A DNA stretch of 64,000 nucleotides from NCBI RefSeq assembly GCF_002024505.1, contig NZ_CP019402.1:806001-870000 (forward strand). The letters are read 5' to 3'. The notes under the pieces are model-generated. The model had not been told where the DNA came from. It made no database searches and was given only the letters and a program-made list of their open reading frames with translations. This document shows positions 51,848 to 61,941 of the stretch, one piece after another; position 1 is the first letter of the stretch; every line of letters begins with the position of its first letter. A program made the position numbers and the translations under genes. Origin of the DNA: Plantibacter flavus. GTDB lineage: Bacteria; Actinomycetota; Actinomycetes; Actinomycetales; Microbacteriaceae.

Positions 51848-51862
51848 AGCATTCCAAATGCT
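51848..51862. promoter_or_regulatory. Palindrome after the 146-residue gene
   Basis: AGCATT-CCA-AATGCT begins at the stop codon, followed directly by GATATGCT, a further half-site or -10-like sequence. The next 160 bases up to the purL terminator hold no coding frame I can support. Confidence 0.4.
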
Positions 51863-52025
51863 GATATGCTGAAGTCGTCGCTTGCGACACCACTGCCGGA
51901 GACGCCGGTCAGGACATTCGGGTTCCCGGCCTGAGCGCCCGGTGGTGAGTCGGGTGGGTGGGTTTCGGGTATCCGCCCACCCGGCGTATCGAGCCCCATC
52001 CAACAACGACACAGCCCCGACAGCG

Positions 52026-52061
52026 ACACAGCCCCCACGCCGTCGGGCGCAGGGGCTGTGT
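52026..52061 (-). terminator. purL terminator
   Basis: ACACAGCCCC (52026-52035) pairs with GGGGCTGTGT (52052-52061) around a 16-base loop, starting 14 bases after the purL stop on the minus strand. Confidence 0.6.
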
Positions 52062-52074
52062 GGAGTCGGGTCGC

Positions 52075-54408
52075 TCAGCCGATGACCGGGCCGAACCGCT
52101 CGGGGAGCACGCTCTTCGACACCCGACGCAGTTCGGAGACCGGGATGGTCAGGACGTCCTGGATCTCGAGGGCGGGCTCGGTCGCGTCGCCGACGGCCGA
52201 GGCGTCGGTCACGCCGATGCGGAGCACCGGGTAGCCGCGGCCCTCGCACAGGCCCTGGAACTTGACGTCGTCCTCGCGCGGCACCGAGACGATGACGCGT
52301 CCGGTGGACTCGGAGAAGAGCGCCGTCGTGAGGTCGACGCCGTCGCGCGCGAGCAGCTCACCGAGGAAGACCCGGGCACCGACACCGAAGCGCATGACGC
52401 TCTCCGCGAGCGCCTGTGCGAGACCGCCGTCGGAGAGGTCGTGGGCGGAGGACACGAGGCCCTCCTTGGCCGCGGCGTGCAGCAGCTCGGCCAGCGTCTT
52501 CTCGCCGGCGAGGTCGACCTTCGGTGGCAGACCACCCAGGTGGTCGTGGATCGTCCCGGCCCAGGCAGAGCCGTCGAGCTCGAGTGACGTGGTGCCGAGG
52601 AGGTAGAGGTTGTCGCCCTCGTCCTGCCAGCCGCTCGGGATGCGGCGCGCGACGTCGTCGATCACGCCGAGGACGCCGACGACGGGCGTCGGGAAGATCG
52701 GGACGTCGCCCGTCTGGTTGTAGAACGACACGTTGCCGCCGGTGACGGGCACGCCGAGCTCGAGGCAGGCGTCCGACAGGCCGGCGACGGCCTCGGAGAA
52801 CTGCCACATGACCTCGGGGTTCTCCGGCGAGCCGAAGTTCAGGCAGTCGGTGACGGCGGCCGGGACGGCACCGGTGACGGCGACGTTGCGGTAGGCCTCC
52901 GCGAGCGCGAGCTGTGCACCCTGGCGCGGGTCGAGCTGGCAGTAGCGGCCGTTCGCGTCGGTCGCGATGGCGAAGCCGAGGCCGGACTCCTCGTCGACGC
53001 GGATCATGCCGCCGTCGTCGGGGAAGGACAGCGCGGTGTTGCCCATCACGTAGTAGTCGTACTGGTTGGTGATCCAGCTCTTGTCCGCGAGGTTCGCCGA
53101 TCCGAGGAGGGAGCGGAACTGCTGCTCCAGCTCGGCAGGGGCGTCGGTGCGGGGGAGGGCCGAGGCGGAGTCGGCCTGCAGTGCGTCGATCCAGGTGGGG
53201 TAGGCGACCGGGCGCTCGTAGACCGGGCCGTCGACCGCGACGGTCGAGGGGTCGACGTTGACGATCTCCTCGCCGTGCCAGTTGATGACGAGGCGGCCGG
53301 TGTCGGTGACCTCACCGAGCACCGAGGTCTCGACGTCCCACTTGTCGGTGACGGCGAGGAACGCGTCGAGCTTGCCCGGCTCGACGACGGCCATCATGCG
53401 CTCCTGCGACTCCGACATGAGGATCTCCTCGGGCGTCAGCGAGGGGTCGCGCAACAGCACGTGCGACAGCTCGACGAACATGCCGCCGTCGCCGTTGGCC
53501 GCGAGCTCGCTCGTCGCGCAGGAGATGCCGGCGGCACCGAGGTCCTGGATGCCCTCGACGAGGCTGTCGCGGTAGAGCTCGAGGCAGCACTCGATGAGCA
53601 CCTTCTCGGCGAACGGGTCGCCGACCTGGACGGCCGGACGCTTCGTCGGGCCGTTCGCGTCGAAGGAGTCGGACGCGAGGATGGAGGCGCCGCCGATGCC
53701 GTCGCCACCGGTGCGGGCACCGAAGAGGACGATCTTGTTGCCGACACCCGAGGCGTTGGCGAGGCGGAGGTCCTCGTGACGCAGGACGCCGACCGACAGG
53801 GCGTTGACCAGCGGGTTGCCCTGGTACACCTTGTCGAAGTAGGTCTCGCCACCGATGTTCGGCAGGCCCAGGCAGTTGCCGTAGGAGGAGATGCCGGCGG
53901 TGACGCCGTGCACGACGCGTGCGGTGTCGGGGTGGTCGATGTCGCCGAAACGGAGCTGGTCCATGACGGCGACCGGTCGGGCACCCATCGAGATGATGTC
54001 GCGGACGATGCCGCCGACGCCCGTGGCCGCACCCTGGAAGGGCTCGATGTAGGAGGGGTGGTTGTGGCTCTCGACCTTGAAGGTCACGGCCCAGCCCTCG
54101 CCGACGTCGATGACGCCGGCGTTCTCGCCCATGCCGACCATGAGGTTCTTCTTCATGTCGTCGGTGACCTTCTGGCCGAACTGGCGCAGGTAGATCTTGC
54201 TGGACTTGTAGGAGCAGTGCTCGCTCCACATGACCGAGTACATGGCGAGCTCGCCGCTCGTGGGACGACGGCCGAGGATCTCGCGGATCTTCGCGTACTC
54301 GTCGGCCTTCAGCCCGAGGGCGCCGTAGGGCTGCTCGCGGTCCGGTGTCGCGACGGCGTTCTCGACGGTGTCGGCGACGGCGGAGCTGGTGGGGGTGGTG
54401 GTCGTCAC
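52075..54408 (-). CDS. purL: Phosphoribosylformylglycinamidine synthase subunit II
   Basis: 777 residues, the small PurL form that works with separate PurS and PurQ. It converts FGAR to FGAM using ATP and ammonia from glutamine. Signatures include [26 protein letters not shown] (catalytic His), [12 protein letters not shown] and [15 protein letters not shown] at 54408 is chosen because it begins shortly before the conserved [17 protein letters not shown]; the frame beyond looks non-coding. PurS and PurQ genes are not in the window. Confidence 0.96.
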   Translation of the reverse strand: MTTTTPTSSAVADTVENAVATPDREQPYGALGLKADEYAKIREILGRRPTSGELAMYSVMWSEHCSYKSSKIYLRQFGQKVTDDMKKNLMVGMGENAGVIDVGEGWAVTFKVESHNHPSYIEPFQGAATGVGGIVRDIISMGARPVAVMDQLRFGDIDHPDTARVVHGVTAGISSYGNCLGLPNIGGETYFDKVYQGNPLVNALSVGVLRHEDLRLANASGVGNKIVLFGARTGGDGIGGASILASDSFDANGPTKRPAVQVGDPFAEKVLIECCLELYRDSLVEGIQDLGAAGISCATSELAANGDGGMFVELSHVLLRDPSLTPEEILMSESQERMMAVVEPGKLDAFLAVTDKWDVETSVLGEVTDTGRLVINWHGEEIVNVDPSTVAVDGPVYERPVAYPTWIDALQADSASALPRTDAPAELEQQFRSLLGSANLADKSWITNQYDYYVMGNTALSFPDDGGMIRVDEESGLGFAIATDANGRYCQLDPRQGAQLALAEAYRNVAVTGAVPAAVTDCLNFGSPENPEVMWQFSEAVAGLSDACLELGVPVTGGNVSFYNQTGDVPIFPTPVVGVLGVIDDVARRIPSGWQDEGDNLYLLGTTSLELDGSAWAGTIHDHLGGLPPKVDLAGEKTLAELLHAAAKEGLVSSAHDLSDGGLAQALAESVMRFGVGARVFLGELLARDGVDLTTALFSESTGRVIVSVPREDDVKFQGLCEGRGYPVLRIGVTDASAVGDATEPALEIQDVLTIPVSELRRVSKSVLPERFGPVIG

Positions 54409-54649
54409 GAGGGCAGGACTCCAAAGGAAGTGGTGGGATGCCGGACCCACCAATCTTAGCGGCGTGCAGCGACGAACAGATCCTCGGATGGGCGTCGGAG
54501 GTCGACGCCGATTCGTCACGGTGCGGTGCAGGATTCGAGGTCTCTTCATGAGCTTCGAGATCGACCGTGACGATCGGTGCGATGGTTGCGTCCTATCACC
54601 AACGAAGCGATCAACCGCTCGCTCGAGACGAACCAGGAAGGGCAACACC

Positions 54650-55108
54650 ATGTCGAACACCACCAACTCCCCGAAGCCCACCGTCACGAAGGGTGTCGTC
54701 GGCGAGAACAACGCCGCCACGCAGACGAACACCCACGGCAAGACGGTCATCGACAACGGCGTGGTCGCGAAGATCGCCGGCATCGCAGCCCGCGAGGTCC
54801 GCGGCGTGCACGCCCTCGGTGGTGGCGCAGCCCGTGCCTTCGGTGCCATCCGCGACGCCATCGGCTCCTCCGACCTGTCGCAGGGCATCCGCGTCGAGGT
54901 CGGCGAGACCCAGGTCGCCGTCGACGTCGTGATCGTCGCCGACTACCCGGTGGACCTGCAGGCCGTCGCGAGCGAGGTCCGCGCCTCGATCATCCGCGCG
55001 ATCGAGCAGTTCGTCGGCATGGAGGTCACCGAGGTCAACGTGACCGTCAGCGACGTCTTCATCCCGTCCGACGACGAGGACCAGAACGCCGAGGCGCGAG
55101 TCCAGTGA
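54650..55108 (+). CDS. Asp23/Gls24 family envelope-stress protein
   Basis: 152 residues. The Asp23 fold is clear: [28 protein letters not shown], then [20 protein letters not shown] and [27 protein letters not shown] precedes the ATG. The first 35 and last 15 residues are disordered. In staphylococci Asp23 is tethered to the membrane by AmaP and responds to cell-wall stress; an AmaP-like gene ends this operon. It is the first of five overlapping genes. Confidence 0.93.
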   Translation: MSNTTNSPKPTVTKGVVGENNAATQTNTHGKTVIDNGVVAKIAGIAAREVRGVHALGGGAARAFGAIRDAIGSSDLSQGIRVEVGETQVAVDVVIVADYPVDLQAVASEVRASIIRAIEQFVGMEVTEVNVTVSDVFIPSDDEDQNAEARVQ

Positions 55109-55296
55109 CCGCCACCAACACCGGCATCCTGATCGGAGCCGTCCTCGCACTCAGCTGGGTCGCCTTCGGGTTCTGGGCGTTCGTGTTCGTCGCGGTCGCG
55201 ATGGGGATCGGCGCCCTCGTGGCCCGGATCGTCACCGGCCAGACCGACCTAAACGCGATCGTCGACGCCGTCCGCGGGAAGCGCGTCTCGTCATGA
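55105..55296 (+). CDS. DUF2273-like small membrane protein
   Basis: 63 residues from GTG overlapping the Asp23 stop (GTGA). Two hydrophobic helices, TGILIGAVLALSWVAFGF and AFVFVAVAMGIGALVARI, are separated by a tight turn and followed by a short tail. The position next to Asp23 and AmaP matches the DUF2273 protein of Firmicute loci, supporting the call. Confidence 0.82.
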   Translation: MTATNTGILIGAVLALSWVAFGFWAFVFVAVAMGIGALVARIVTGQTDLNAIVDAVRGKRVSS

Positions 55297-55706
55297 CCAC
55301 CGCCGTCCTCGACCGGGGAGTCCCCTCGGTCGCCGAAGCGCCCGTCGTGCACCCGCACGGCGGGCCGGGCCGGACGCGGATCACCGCGAAGGCCCTCGAG
55401 CACGTCGCCGTGAACATCGCGGCCGAGTCGCTCGGGGTCCCGGCGGGACGTGTGAAGGTCGAGCTCGCCGACGACCAGGGCGCGCTCGCGCTCATCGTCA
55501 CCTCGCCGATGCGTGCGATCCCACTGTCGCGCGTCTCGGCCGCCCCCGATGCGCTCCAGCGCTCAGGGGGCTCCATCGTCGAGCGCGTCTCGGCCGCCAC
55601 CGGTGCCATCGCCGCTCGCGTCGAGCAGCTGTCCGGTTCGAGCGTCTCGCGCGTCTCCATCCGCGTGAGCGGACTCGAGATCGACCAGGAAGGACGCGTC
55701 TCATGA
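55293..55706 (+). CDS. Second Asp23-like protein
   Basis: 137 residues. The segment RITAKALEHVAVNIAAESLGVPAGRVKVELADD resembles the Asp23 domain (55373-55475), then LALIVTSPMRAIPL and SSVSRVSIRVSGLEI follow its second half. It is more divergent than the first Asp23 gene. Start and stop overlap both neighbours by four bases. Confidence 0.75.
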   Translation: MTTAVLDRGVPSVAEAPVVHPHGGPGRTRITAKALEHVAVNIAAESLGVPAGRVKVELADDQGALALIVTSPMRAIPLSRVSAAPDALQRSGGSIVERVSAATGAIAARVEQLSGSSVSRVSIRVSGLEIDQEGRVS

Positions 55707-56317
55707 CCGCCACCGCCACCGCAGCCACGACCCCGGCCGCCGGCCCGACGAGGGTGCTCCGGCGCCTGGCTCGCCGCGAACTGCACTCGCCGCGCTCGAC
55801 CGCCGCGATCCTCCTCGCGGTCCTGCTCGTGCTCGTCGCGCTCTGGATCGCCGTGGAGACGGTGCTCGCCCTCATCGGCGTCCGCCCGCTCCTCGTCGCC
55901 CCGGGTGAGATCCCGGGAGCCGCGGCGAGCCTGCCGTCGACGCAACCGGTCATCCTCGGTGTCGCGGGGGCACTCGTGCTCCTGCTCGGAGTGGTCCTCA
56001 TCGGGATCGCGCTCGGCCCGGGACGTCGTCACCGCCACCTGTTGTCGACCGGGCGCGTACTCGCGGTCGTCGACGACGAGGTCATCGCGTCGGCCCTCGC
56101 GCAGCGCGCTTCGACGACGGCTGCCACGCATCCTGATGGCACCTCCGTGGCCGTCGGGCGGCGGACCGCAGCGATCCGGATCACCCCGGCCAGCGGCATG
56201 AGCGTCGACCGGTCCGAAGTCGACCGCGCCGTCGCCGCAGACCTCGACGCGTTCGGCCTGCAGCCGTCGCTCCGGGCGACCACCTCCATCTCGTCGAACG
56301 GGAAGGTCGGACAGTGA
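55703..56317 (+). CDS. DUF6286-type membrane protein
   Basis: 204 residues. Two membrane helices (AAILLAVLLVLVALWIAVET and PVILGVAGALVLLLGVVLIG) are followed by a soluble domain with GRVLAVVDDEVIASALAQRA. This order is known from actinobacterial Asp23 loci. The soluble part may act like a further Asp23-type domain at the membrane. It overlaps both neighbouring genes. Confidence 0.78.
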   Translation: MTATATAATTPAAGPTRVLRRLARRELHSPRSTAAILLAVLLVLVALWIAVETVLALIGVRPLLVAPGEIPGAAASLPSTQPVILGVAGALVLLLGVVLIGIALGPGRRHRHLLSTGRVLAVVDDEVIASALAQRASTTAATHPDGTSVAVGRRTAAIRITPASGMSVDRSEVDRAVAADLDAFGLQPSLRATTSISSNGKVGQ

Positions 56318-56937
56318 ACTCCACCAACCGCGGACTGAACCGTCTGCTCATCCTCCTCATCGGACTCGTGTTCGTCGTGATCGGGGCGGCGGCGCTCGCC
56401 GTCGTCACCGTGCCCGTCGTCGCCGACTGGTGGCGCGACAATCGGGCCGCCGTGCTCGACACGATCGACGGCTGGTTCGCCTGGAACCCGTTCGCAGCGG
56501 TGTCCAGCGCGGACGCCGGTCAGACGGCCCCGGTCCTCGTCCCGATCGCCGGGATCGTGCTGCTCGTGGTCGTCGCCGCCCTGCTCATCTCGTTCGTCCT
56601 GCGTCAGGGTCGTGGCCGTTCCGGCGTCGTGCATCGCGCGACCGTCGAGCACGGCGACATCGTGCTCGAGACGGACGCCGCGGCCAACGCGCTCGGCGAT
56701 GCCCTCGACGACACCGAAGCGTTCTCGTCCGTCCGCGTCTCCGCCTGGGACGTGAACCGGGCGCAGGCGCTCAAGGTCGCCGTCACCTGCCGGCGCGGCG
56801 TCTCGCCCCGCACGGCGGTGGAGACCGTCAGCACGGCGGTGGAGTCGCTCGACCGCCTGCTCGGCGTCGAGCTCCCCGTCCTCGTCGAGGTCGGTGGCGG
56901 CTTCCGCGCCGCCAAGCCGAAGGGCGTCGTCCAGTGA
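56314..56937 (+). CDS. amaP: AmaP-like membrane anchor of Asp23
   Basis: 207 residues from GTG. Two membrane helices (LLILLIGLVFVVIGAAALAV and VPIAGIVLLVVVAALLISFV) flank an outside loop. A cytoplasmic domain follows with VEHGDIVLETDAAANALGDAL and VTCRRGVSPRTAVETVS, and resembles Asp23. The arrangement matches the alkaline-shock membrane anchor protein of other Gram-positives. It ends the five-gene overlapping run. Confidence 0.8.
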   Translation: MNSTNRGLNRLLILLIGLVFVVIGAAALAVVTVPVVADWWRDNRAAVLDTIDGWFAWNPFAAVSSADAGQTAPVLVPIAGIVLLVVVAALLISFVLRQGRGRSGVVHRATVEHGDIVLETDAAANALGDALDDTEAFSSVRVSAWDVNRAQALKVAVTCRRGVSPRTAVETVSTAVESLDRLLGVELPVLVEVGGGFRAAKPKGVVQ

Positions 56938-57088
56938 CCGTCACTGATCCGGACATGCCGGTGCAATTGCAAGCCCCCGTCCGAATCGGCTGATCCGCAG
57001 CCGCGCGTCGCAGAATGCCAGTGTCGCGGGATGAACCATCGGGACACATCAACGCCCCACGGCGATCCGTGGGAGAGGGAACAACATC

Positions 57089-57307
57089 ATGGGTAAGAAG
57101 ATCCTCCTCATCATCGTCGGCCTCATCGCCTTCGGTGCCTACACGCTCGGCGCGAAGGCCGGACGCACCCGGTACCGCGAGATCAAGCACGCCGCAGAAG
57201 AGTTCTGGAACGACCCTCGGGTCGAGAAGGCGCGCAAGAAGGCCGTGAAGAACGCGAAGAAGGCCACGGCGAAGGCTCAGAAGGAAGTCCAGAAGAAGCT
57301 CCACTGA
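57089..57307 (+). CDS. YtxH-like small membrane protein
   Basis: 72 residues. One N-terminal helix (ILLIIVGLIAFGAYTLGA) is followed by AGRTRYREIKHAAEEFWNDP and a Lys/Ala-rich helix (KARKKAVKNAKKATAKAQKE) with 15 or so lysines. This resembles YtxH-type stress proteins. A strong ribosome site (GGGAGAGGGAA) suggests high expression. It lies 151 bases after amaP and may belong to the same envelope-stress response. Confidence 0.75.
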   Translation: MGKKILLIIVGLIAFGAYTLGAKAGRTRYREIKHAAEEFWNDPRVEKARKKAVKNAKKATAKAQKEVQKKLH

Positions 57308-57334
57308 GCCCCTTCGCCCGTCCGTCCTCGGGCA

Positions 57335-57378
57335 GAACGCCGCCCGCTCGCCCCAGTCTGGGAGAGCGGGCGGCGTTC
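57335..57378. terminator. Bidirectional terminator
   Basis: A 15-bp perfect stem (57335-57349 with 57364-57378) between the converging YtxH-like and amino acid ABC genes; the loop can pair further (CCCA with TGGG). Confidence 0.75.
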
Positions 57379-57382
57379 GTGC

Positions 57383-58159
57383 TCACAACACTTTCGACAG
57401 GAACGCGCGTGTCCTGGCGTGCTGCGGATTGGCGAGCACCTCGCGGGGCGCTCCCGTCTCCACGACCACGCCGCCGTCCATGAACACGAGCGAGTCGGCC
57501 ACCTCTCGGGCGAACCCCATCTCGTGCGTCACGACGATCATCGTCATGCCGTCCTTCGCGAGCCCCTTCATGACGTCGAGGACCTCGCCGACCAGCTCCG
57601 GATCGAGTGCCGAGGTCGGCTCGTCGAACAGCATGAGCTTCGGATCCATCGCGAGGGCCCGCGCGATCGCGACCCGCTGCTGCTGACCGCCCGACAGGTG
57701 ACCGGGGTATGCAGCCGCCTTGTCGCTCAGACCGACCCGGTCCAGGAGTTCCCGGCCGCGCTGCTCGGCGACCGCTCGCCGTTGACGCTTCACCTGCATG
57801 GGCGCCTCGATGATGTTCTCGAGCGCCGTCATATGCGGGAACAGGTTGAACCGCTGGAACACCATACCGATGTCGCGCCGCTGCTTCGCCGCCTCCTTGG
57901 GCTTCAACTCGTAGAGCTTGTCGCCTCGCTCGCGGTAGCCGATGAGGTCCCCCTCGACGAGCAACCGTCCGCCGTCGACACGCTCCAGGTGGTTGATGCA
58001 GCGCAGGAAGGTCGACTTGCCGGAGCCCGACGGCCCGACCAGGCACATGACCTCGCCGCGTCGTACCGTCAGGGAGATGTCCTTGAGGACCGTGTTCGAG
58101 CCGAAGGACTTCACCACGCCCTCCGCGCGGACCATGTCGATCGTGTCCGTGATCGTCAT
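57383..58159 (-). CDS. Polar amino acid ABC ATPase (GlnQ-like)
   Basis: 258 residues from ATG at 58159, with GGAGAA upstream. Walker [11 protein letters not shown]-loop [13 protein letters not shown], signature LSGGQQQR and Walker [15 protein letters not shown] are intact. The [12 protein letters not shown] and [13 protein letters not shown] forms place it in the GlnQ/HisP branch. It ends the operon with permease, binding protein and amidohydrolase. Confidence 0.95.
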   Translation of the reverse strand: MTITDTIDMVRAEGVVKSFGSNTVLKDISLTVRRGEVMCLVGPSGSGKSTFLRCINHLERVDGGRLLVEGDLIGYRERGDKLYELKPKEAAKQRRDIGMVFQRFNLFPHMTALENIIEAPMQVKRQRRAVAEQRGRELLDRVGLSDKAAAYPGHLSGGQQQRVAIARALAMDPKLMLFDEPTSALDPELVGEVLDVMKGLAKDGMTMIVVTHEMGFAREVADSLVFMDGGVVVETGAPREVLANPQHARTRAFLSKVL

Positions 58160-59127
58160 CGTCGTTCTCCGCTCTCGCCGTCGGTTGGGCTCTGCTTGGC
58201 GCGCGCCTCCGCCTCCTGGACCTGGATGGCCTCGGTCGTGACGGGTGCCCCCGCGTCGATCCGGGTGAGGCCGCGCGCGAACCGCTTCTCCAGGAAGTAC
58301 TGCCCCACCATCAGGATCGAGGTGAACAGCAGGTACCAGAGCGACGCGACGATGAGCAACGGGATCGGGTTGAACGTCTCGGACGAGATGTCCCGCGATC
58401 TCGTGTAGAGCTCCTGCGTGAACGGGACGGCCGTCACGAGCGACGTGGTCTTGAGCATCGAGATCACCTCGTTGCCGGTCGGCGGGATGATGATCCGCAT
58501 CGACTGCGGCAGGATGACCCGCCGCATCGTCTGCGCCCAGCTCATCCCGAGCGCCGTCGACGCCTCCTCCTGTCCGCGGTCCACCGACAGCAGACCGGCG
58601 CGCACGATCTCCGACATGTAGGCGGCCTCGTTGAGTGCCAGCCCGATGACGGCGATCCAGAACGTGTTCAGCGCGGCATCGGTCGGCAGCTGCGCGATCG
58701 GCGGGAGGAAGGGCAGTCCGATGTTGAGCGTCGGATAGATCGTCGCGAGCAGGCCCCAGAAGACCAGCTGCACGTAGACCGGCGTCCCGCGGAACAGCCA
58801 GACGAAGCCCCACGCGATGGCCTTGAGCACCGGGTTCGGCGACAGCCGCATGATCGCGAGCACGACGCCGAGGACGATGGCGCCGATCATCGAGTACACC
58901 GTCAGCTGCAGCGTGATGAGCGCTGCCATGGTGATCCGCCGGTCGAAGACGTACTTGCCGACGGCCGGCCAGTCGTACGCCGGCCGCGTCGCCGCGTCGA
59001 CCACGAACGCGACGAGCAACAGCACGATGATGACGGCGAACACGTTCCGCCAGGGATGGCGGAGCTTGACGACCTTCAACGGCACCGGGGGCGCGGACGC
59101 CGTCCCGGTGATTCTGGAGTCGCTCAC
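58156..59127 (-). CDS. Polar amino acid ABC permease
   Basis: 323 residues from GTG, two bases after the binding-protein stop. It has one extra N-terminal helix, then the HisM/GlnP fold with five helices. The EAA loop is in [20 protein letters not shown] and [17 protein letters not shown] is a family block. Only one permease gene is present, so it probably works as a homodimer. A 40-residue disordered tail ends the protein. Confidence 0.93.
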   Translation of the reverse strand: MSDSRITGTASAPPVPLKVVKLRHPWRNVFAVIIVLLLVAFVVDAATRPAYDWPAVGKYVFDRRITMAALITLQLTVYSMIGAIVLGVVLAIMRLSPNPVLKAIAWGFVWLFRGTPVYVQLVFWGLLATIYPTLNIGLPFLPPIAQLPTDAALNTFWIAVIGLALNEAAYMSEIVRAGLLSVDRGQEEASTALGMSWAQTMRRVILPQSMRIIIPPTGNEVISMLKTTSLVTAVPFTQELYTRSRDISSETFNPIPLLIVASLWYLLFTSILMVGQYFLEKRFARGLTRIDAGAPVTTEAIQVQEAEARAKQSPTDGESGERR

Positions 59128-59129
59128 GG

Positions 59130-60023
59130 TCAGCTCGTCGCGCCGTTGATGTCGATCTTGTCGAGGGCGCCGGACTCGACGCCCCACTTGCTCAGGATCG
59201 AGCCGTAGGTGCCGTCGTCCATGAGGGACTGCAGGGCGGCCTGGAGGGCCTTGCCGAGGTCGCCACGGTCCTTCGCGATCGGCATGCCGTAGAGGAACGT
59301 CGAGTAGACGTCACCGGAGAGTTCGAGCTTGCCGTCGCTCTGCTGGACGGCGTACTGCACGACCGGGGAGTCGGCGGTCATCGCGTCGGCGCGGCCGAGT
59401 GTGACTGCAGCCGTGGCCTCGTCCTGCGTGTCGTAGCCGAGGGCCTCGATCGCCGGCTTACCGGCGTCGGTGCAGGCCTGCGACTTGGCGGGGACGTCGT
59501 CGAGGGCCTCCGTCGTGCCGTTCTGGACGGCGACCTTCAGCCCGCAGGCGTTGTCGGGGTCGACGGACTTGCCCGCCAGGGTCGCCCACTGGATCCCGGC
59601 CGTGTAGTAGTCGATCATGTCGACCTGCTGCTGACGCTCCTTGGTGTCGAAGAACGACGACAGCCCGACGTCGTACTTGCCACCGGTGATGCTCGGGATG
59701 ATGTTGTCGAACTTCGCCACCTGGTAGTCGGTGGTGAGGCCGAGCTTGCCGGCCATCGCGTCGGCGAGCTCGATCTCCCAACCGATCGGGTCGCCGTTCG
59801 CGTCCTTGAACTCATTGGGCGCGTAGGTCGCGTCGGTGCCGAGGATGAGCTTGCCGGCCTGACGGATGTCGTCGGGGAGGAGCGCCTCGGCGGCCTTGTC
59901 GACGGTCACCGCGGCGGTGGAGCCGGTGGCGTCGGGCGTGGCGACCTCGTTGTTGACGCAGCCGGTGAGCAGCAGCGCGGCGGCGGCCGTGAGTGCGGCC
60001 GGGAGCAGGTATCGGTTCTTCAT
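59130..60023 (-). CDS. Polar amino acid-type ABC binding lipoprotein
   Basis: 297 residues. The lipobox LLTGC follows a signal sequence; AAGGAA precedes the ATG. The family 3 binding fold is shown by [37 protein letters not shown] and [20 protein letters not shown]. Two cysteines may pair. The upstream amidohydrolase ends one base before the start, so ligand and enzyme are probably linked, for example an N-acylated or amide compound. Confidence 0.92.
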   Translation of the reverse strand: MKNRYLLPAALTAAAALLLTGCVNNEVATPDATGSTAAVTVDKAAEALLPDDIRQAGKLILGTDATYAPNEFKDANGDPIGWEIELADAMAGKLGLTTDYQVAKFDNIIPSITGGKYDVGLSSFFDTKERQQQVDMIDYYTAGIQWATLAGKSVDPDNACGLKVAVQNGTTEALDDVPAKSQACTDAGKPAIEALGYDTQDEATAAVTLGRADAMTADSPVVQYAVQQSDGKLELSGDVYSTFLYGMPIAKDRGDLGKALQAALQSLMDDGTYGSILSKWGVESGALDKIDINGATS

Positions 60024-60024
60024 G

Positions 60025-61728
60025 TCAGGTTCCTTGCTCGGTTGATGTGGTGGTGGAGGTGAAGACGCGGCGTCCGGCGATCCAGGTCCCGACGGTCCTG
60101 GTGTGCGCGATCTCGGTGGTGGGGCCGGCGAACGGGTCACGGTCGACGAGGACGAGGTCTGCGACGGCGCCGACCTCGATCACGCCGGTGTCGTCGCGGT
60201 GGTCGATCCGGTTGGACCCGTGCGTGTACGCGGCGATCGCCGCTCGGAGCGTCAGCGACTGTCCTGGGTTGAGCGGTTCGGGGTGGTGGTCGGGATCGTC
60301 GGCCGGCAGCGTGCGGTTGACCGCCACATGCAGGGCCTGCCACGGGTCGGGGGTCGTGACGGGCCAGTCCGATCCGGCACAGAGCAGGGTGCCGAGTCGT
60401 GCCGCATCGCCGAACGGATACTGCCAGGAGGCGCGTTCGTCGCCGAGCAGCGGCAGGTTCAGCTCGACCATCTGGGGCTCCCACGTGGCCCAGAGCGCCT
60501 GCATGTTCATCGTGACGCCGAGTCGGGCGAACCGCGGCAGGTCGTCGGGATGGACGATCTGCACGTGCGCGATGTGGTGCCGGTTGTCGCTCTCGCCGTT
60601 GCGCTCCCGCGCGGCCTCGAGGGCGTCGAGGCACTCGCGGACCGCCCGGTCGCCGATCGCGTGGAAGTGGACCTGGAACCCCGCGGCGTCCAGCCTCGTG
60701 ACCGCCTCGACGAGGATCGCGGGCTCCAGGAAGGAGATGCCGCGTTCGGGCGCGGTGTCTCCGCAGTGACAGGTGCGCAGGTAGGGGTCGATCATCGCGG
60801 CGGTCCGGTTCTCGGGGATGCCGTCCTGCATGATCTTGACGGTGCCCGCGGTGAAGCGCCCGGTCGTCGTCCCGAGGGCCGCGGCGCGGCGCGCGATCGC
60901 GTCGCGGCGAGCGATGAGTTCGTCGATCTGCTCGAGTCCACGATCCCGGTCCCACCAGAGCGCCCCCACGACGTCGCTCATGAGCAACCCGTCCGCCATC
61001 GCCTGCAGGTAGGCGTCGCTCGTATCGGTGTGGCTGCCGTAGTCGCCGACGATCGCGTCCTGCCAGCCGGTGACGCCGAAGCCGTGGAGGGTCTGCTGGG
61101 CTGCGACGAGGGCGGCCGCGACGTCCTCGTCGGTGTCGACGGGGACGAACCGGGACACGAGCGAGCGGGCACCCTCGTGGAGCATGCCGTTCGGGGTGCC
61201 GTCCGCGTCCCGTTCGATCCGGCCGTCGGCGGGGTCCGGTGTGGTGTGGTCGACGCCGGCGAGGCGGAGCGCCTCGGTGTTCACCCAGGCTCCGTGGTGA
61301 TCGCGATTCTGGAGGAAGACGGGCCGGTCCGGCACCACTCGGTCGAGCTCCGCGGCGAGCGGGGTGCCGCCGGGGAAGGCGGCCTGTTGCCAGCCGCCGC
61401 CGACGATCCACGGGCGCTCGGGGTGGGCCTCGGCGTAAGCGGCGATCGTGGCGAGGTATCCCTCGGGGGTGCGCTCGCCCGACAGATCGCACGCGAGCTG
61501 TTCGAGTCCGGCCTCGATCGGGTGGACGTGCGCGTCCACGAAGCCGGGGAGCAGGAGACCGTCTCGGAGGTCTACGATCTCGGTGTCGGGACCGATCGCC
61601 GCGTGTGCGTCAGCGTCGAGGGCGACGATCCGGCCGTCGGAGATGGCGACGGCACCGTTCTGCGGCGTGAGCAGGGCGTTCCGGAAGACGGTGCCTCCGG
61701 TGAAGACCGTGTCCGCGTTGCTCGTCAT
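60025..61728 (-). CDS. YtcJ-like metal-dependent amidohydrolase (Amidohydro_3)
   Basis: 567 residues, full length. The metal motif is H67-x-H69 in GFVDAHVHP, and other ligand candidates are in FHAIGDRAVRE, HHIAHVQ and the aspartate of CAGSDWPV. The C-terminal segment VGAVADLVLVDRDPF closes the small beta domain. AGGTGAT precedes the ATG. YtcJ-type enzymes hydrolyse amides or deformylate N-linked groups. It is first in an operon with a polar amino acid importer. Confidence 0.92.
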   Translation of the reverse strand: MTSNADTVFTGGTVFRNALLTPQNGAVAISDGRIVALDADAHAAIGPDTEIVDLRDGLLLPGFVDAHVHPIEAGLEQLACDLSGERTPEGYLATIAAYAEAHPERPWIVGGGWQQAAFPGGTPLAAELDRVVPDRPVFLQNRDHHGAWVNTEALRLAGVDHTTPDPADGRIERDADGTPNGMLHEGARSLVSRFVPVDTDEDVAAALVAAQQTLHGFGVTGWQDAIVGDYGSHTDTSDAYLQAMADGLLMSDVVGALWWDRDRGLEQIDELIARRDAIARRAAALGTTTGRFTAGTVKIMQDGIPENRTAAMIDPYLRTCHCGDTAPERGISFLEPAILVEAVTRLDAAGFQVHFHAIGDRAVRECLDALEAARERNGESDNRHHIAHVQIVHPDDLPRFARLGVTMNMQALWATWEPQMVELNLPLLGDERASWQYPFGDAARLGTLLCAGSDWPVTTPDPWQALHVAVNRTLPADDPDHHPEPLNPGQSLTLRAAIAAYTHGSNRIDHRDDTGVIEVGAVADLVLVDRDPFAGPTTEIAHTRTVGTWIAGRRVFTSTTTSTEQGT

Positions 61729-61886
61729 ATCACCTGCTCGAAGCGTCGGTGGTGCCGTCTGGCCGGCGCGTCATCCTCGGCGCGCTAGCGGTATCGAGAG
61801 CATAACCCGGATCGAGGTGACGGATTCGTGCGTCGGATCGCGTTTCTGCAACGGAATCCTTCAGCCGGAGTGTCAGCGCACGCGAA

Positions 61887-61914
61887 CGGGCCCGGAGCGT
61901 GCGCTCCGGGCCCG
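61887..61914 (-). terminator. Terminator of the NmrA/QorB-like gene
   Basis: CGGGCCCGGAGCG and CGCTCCGGGCCCG pair around a TG centre, 27 bases after the stop codon on the minus strand. Confidence 0.7.
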
Positions 61915-61941
61915 GCTGATTGCAGGAGATGTCGACGCGGC

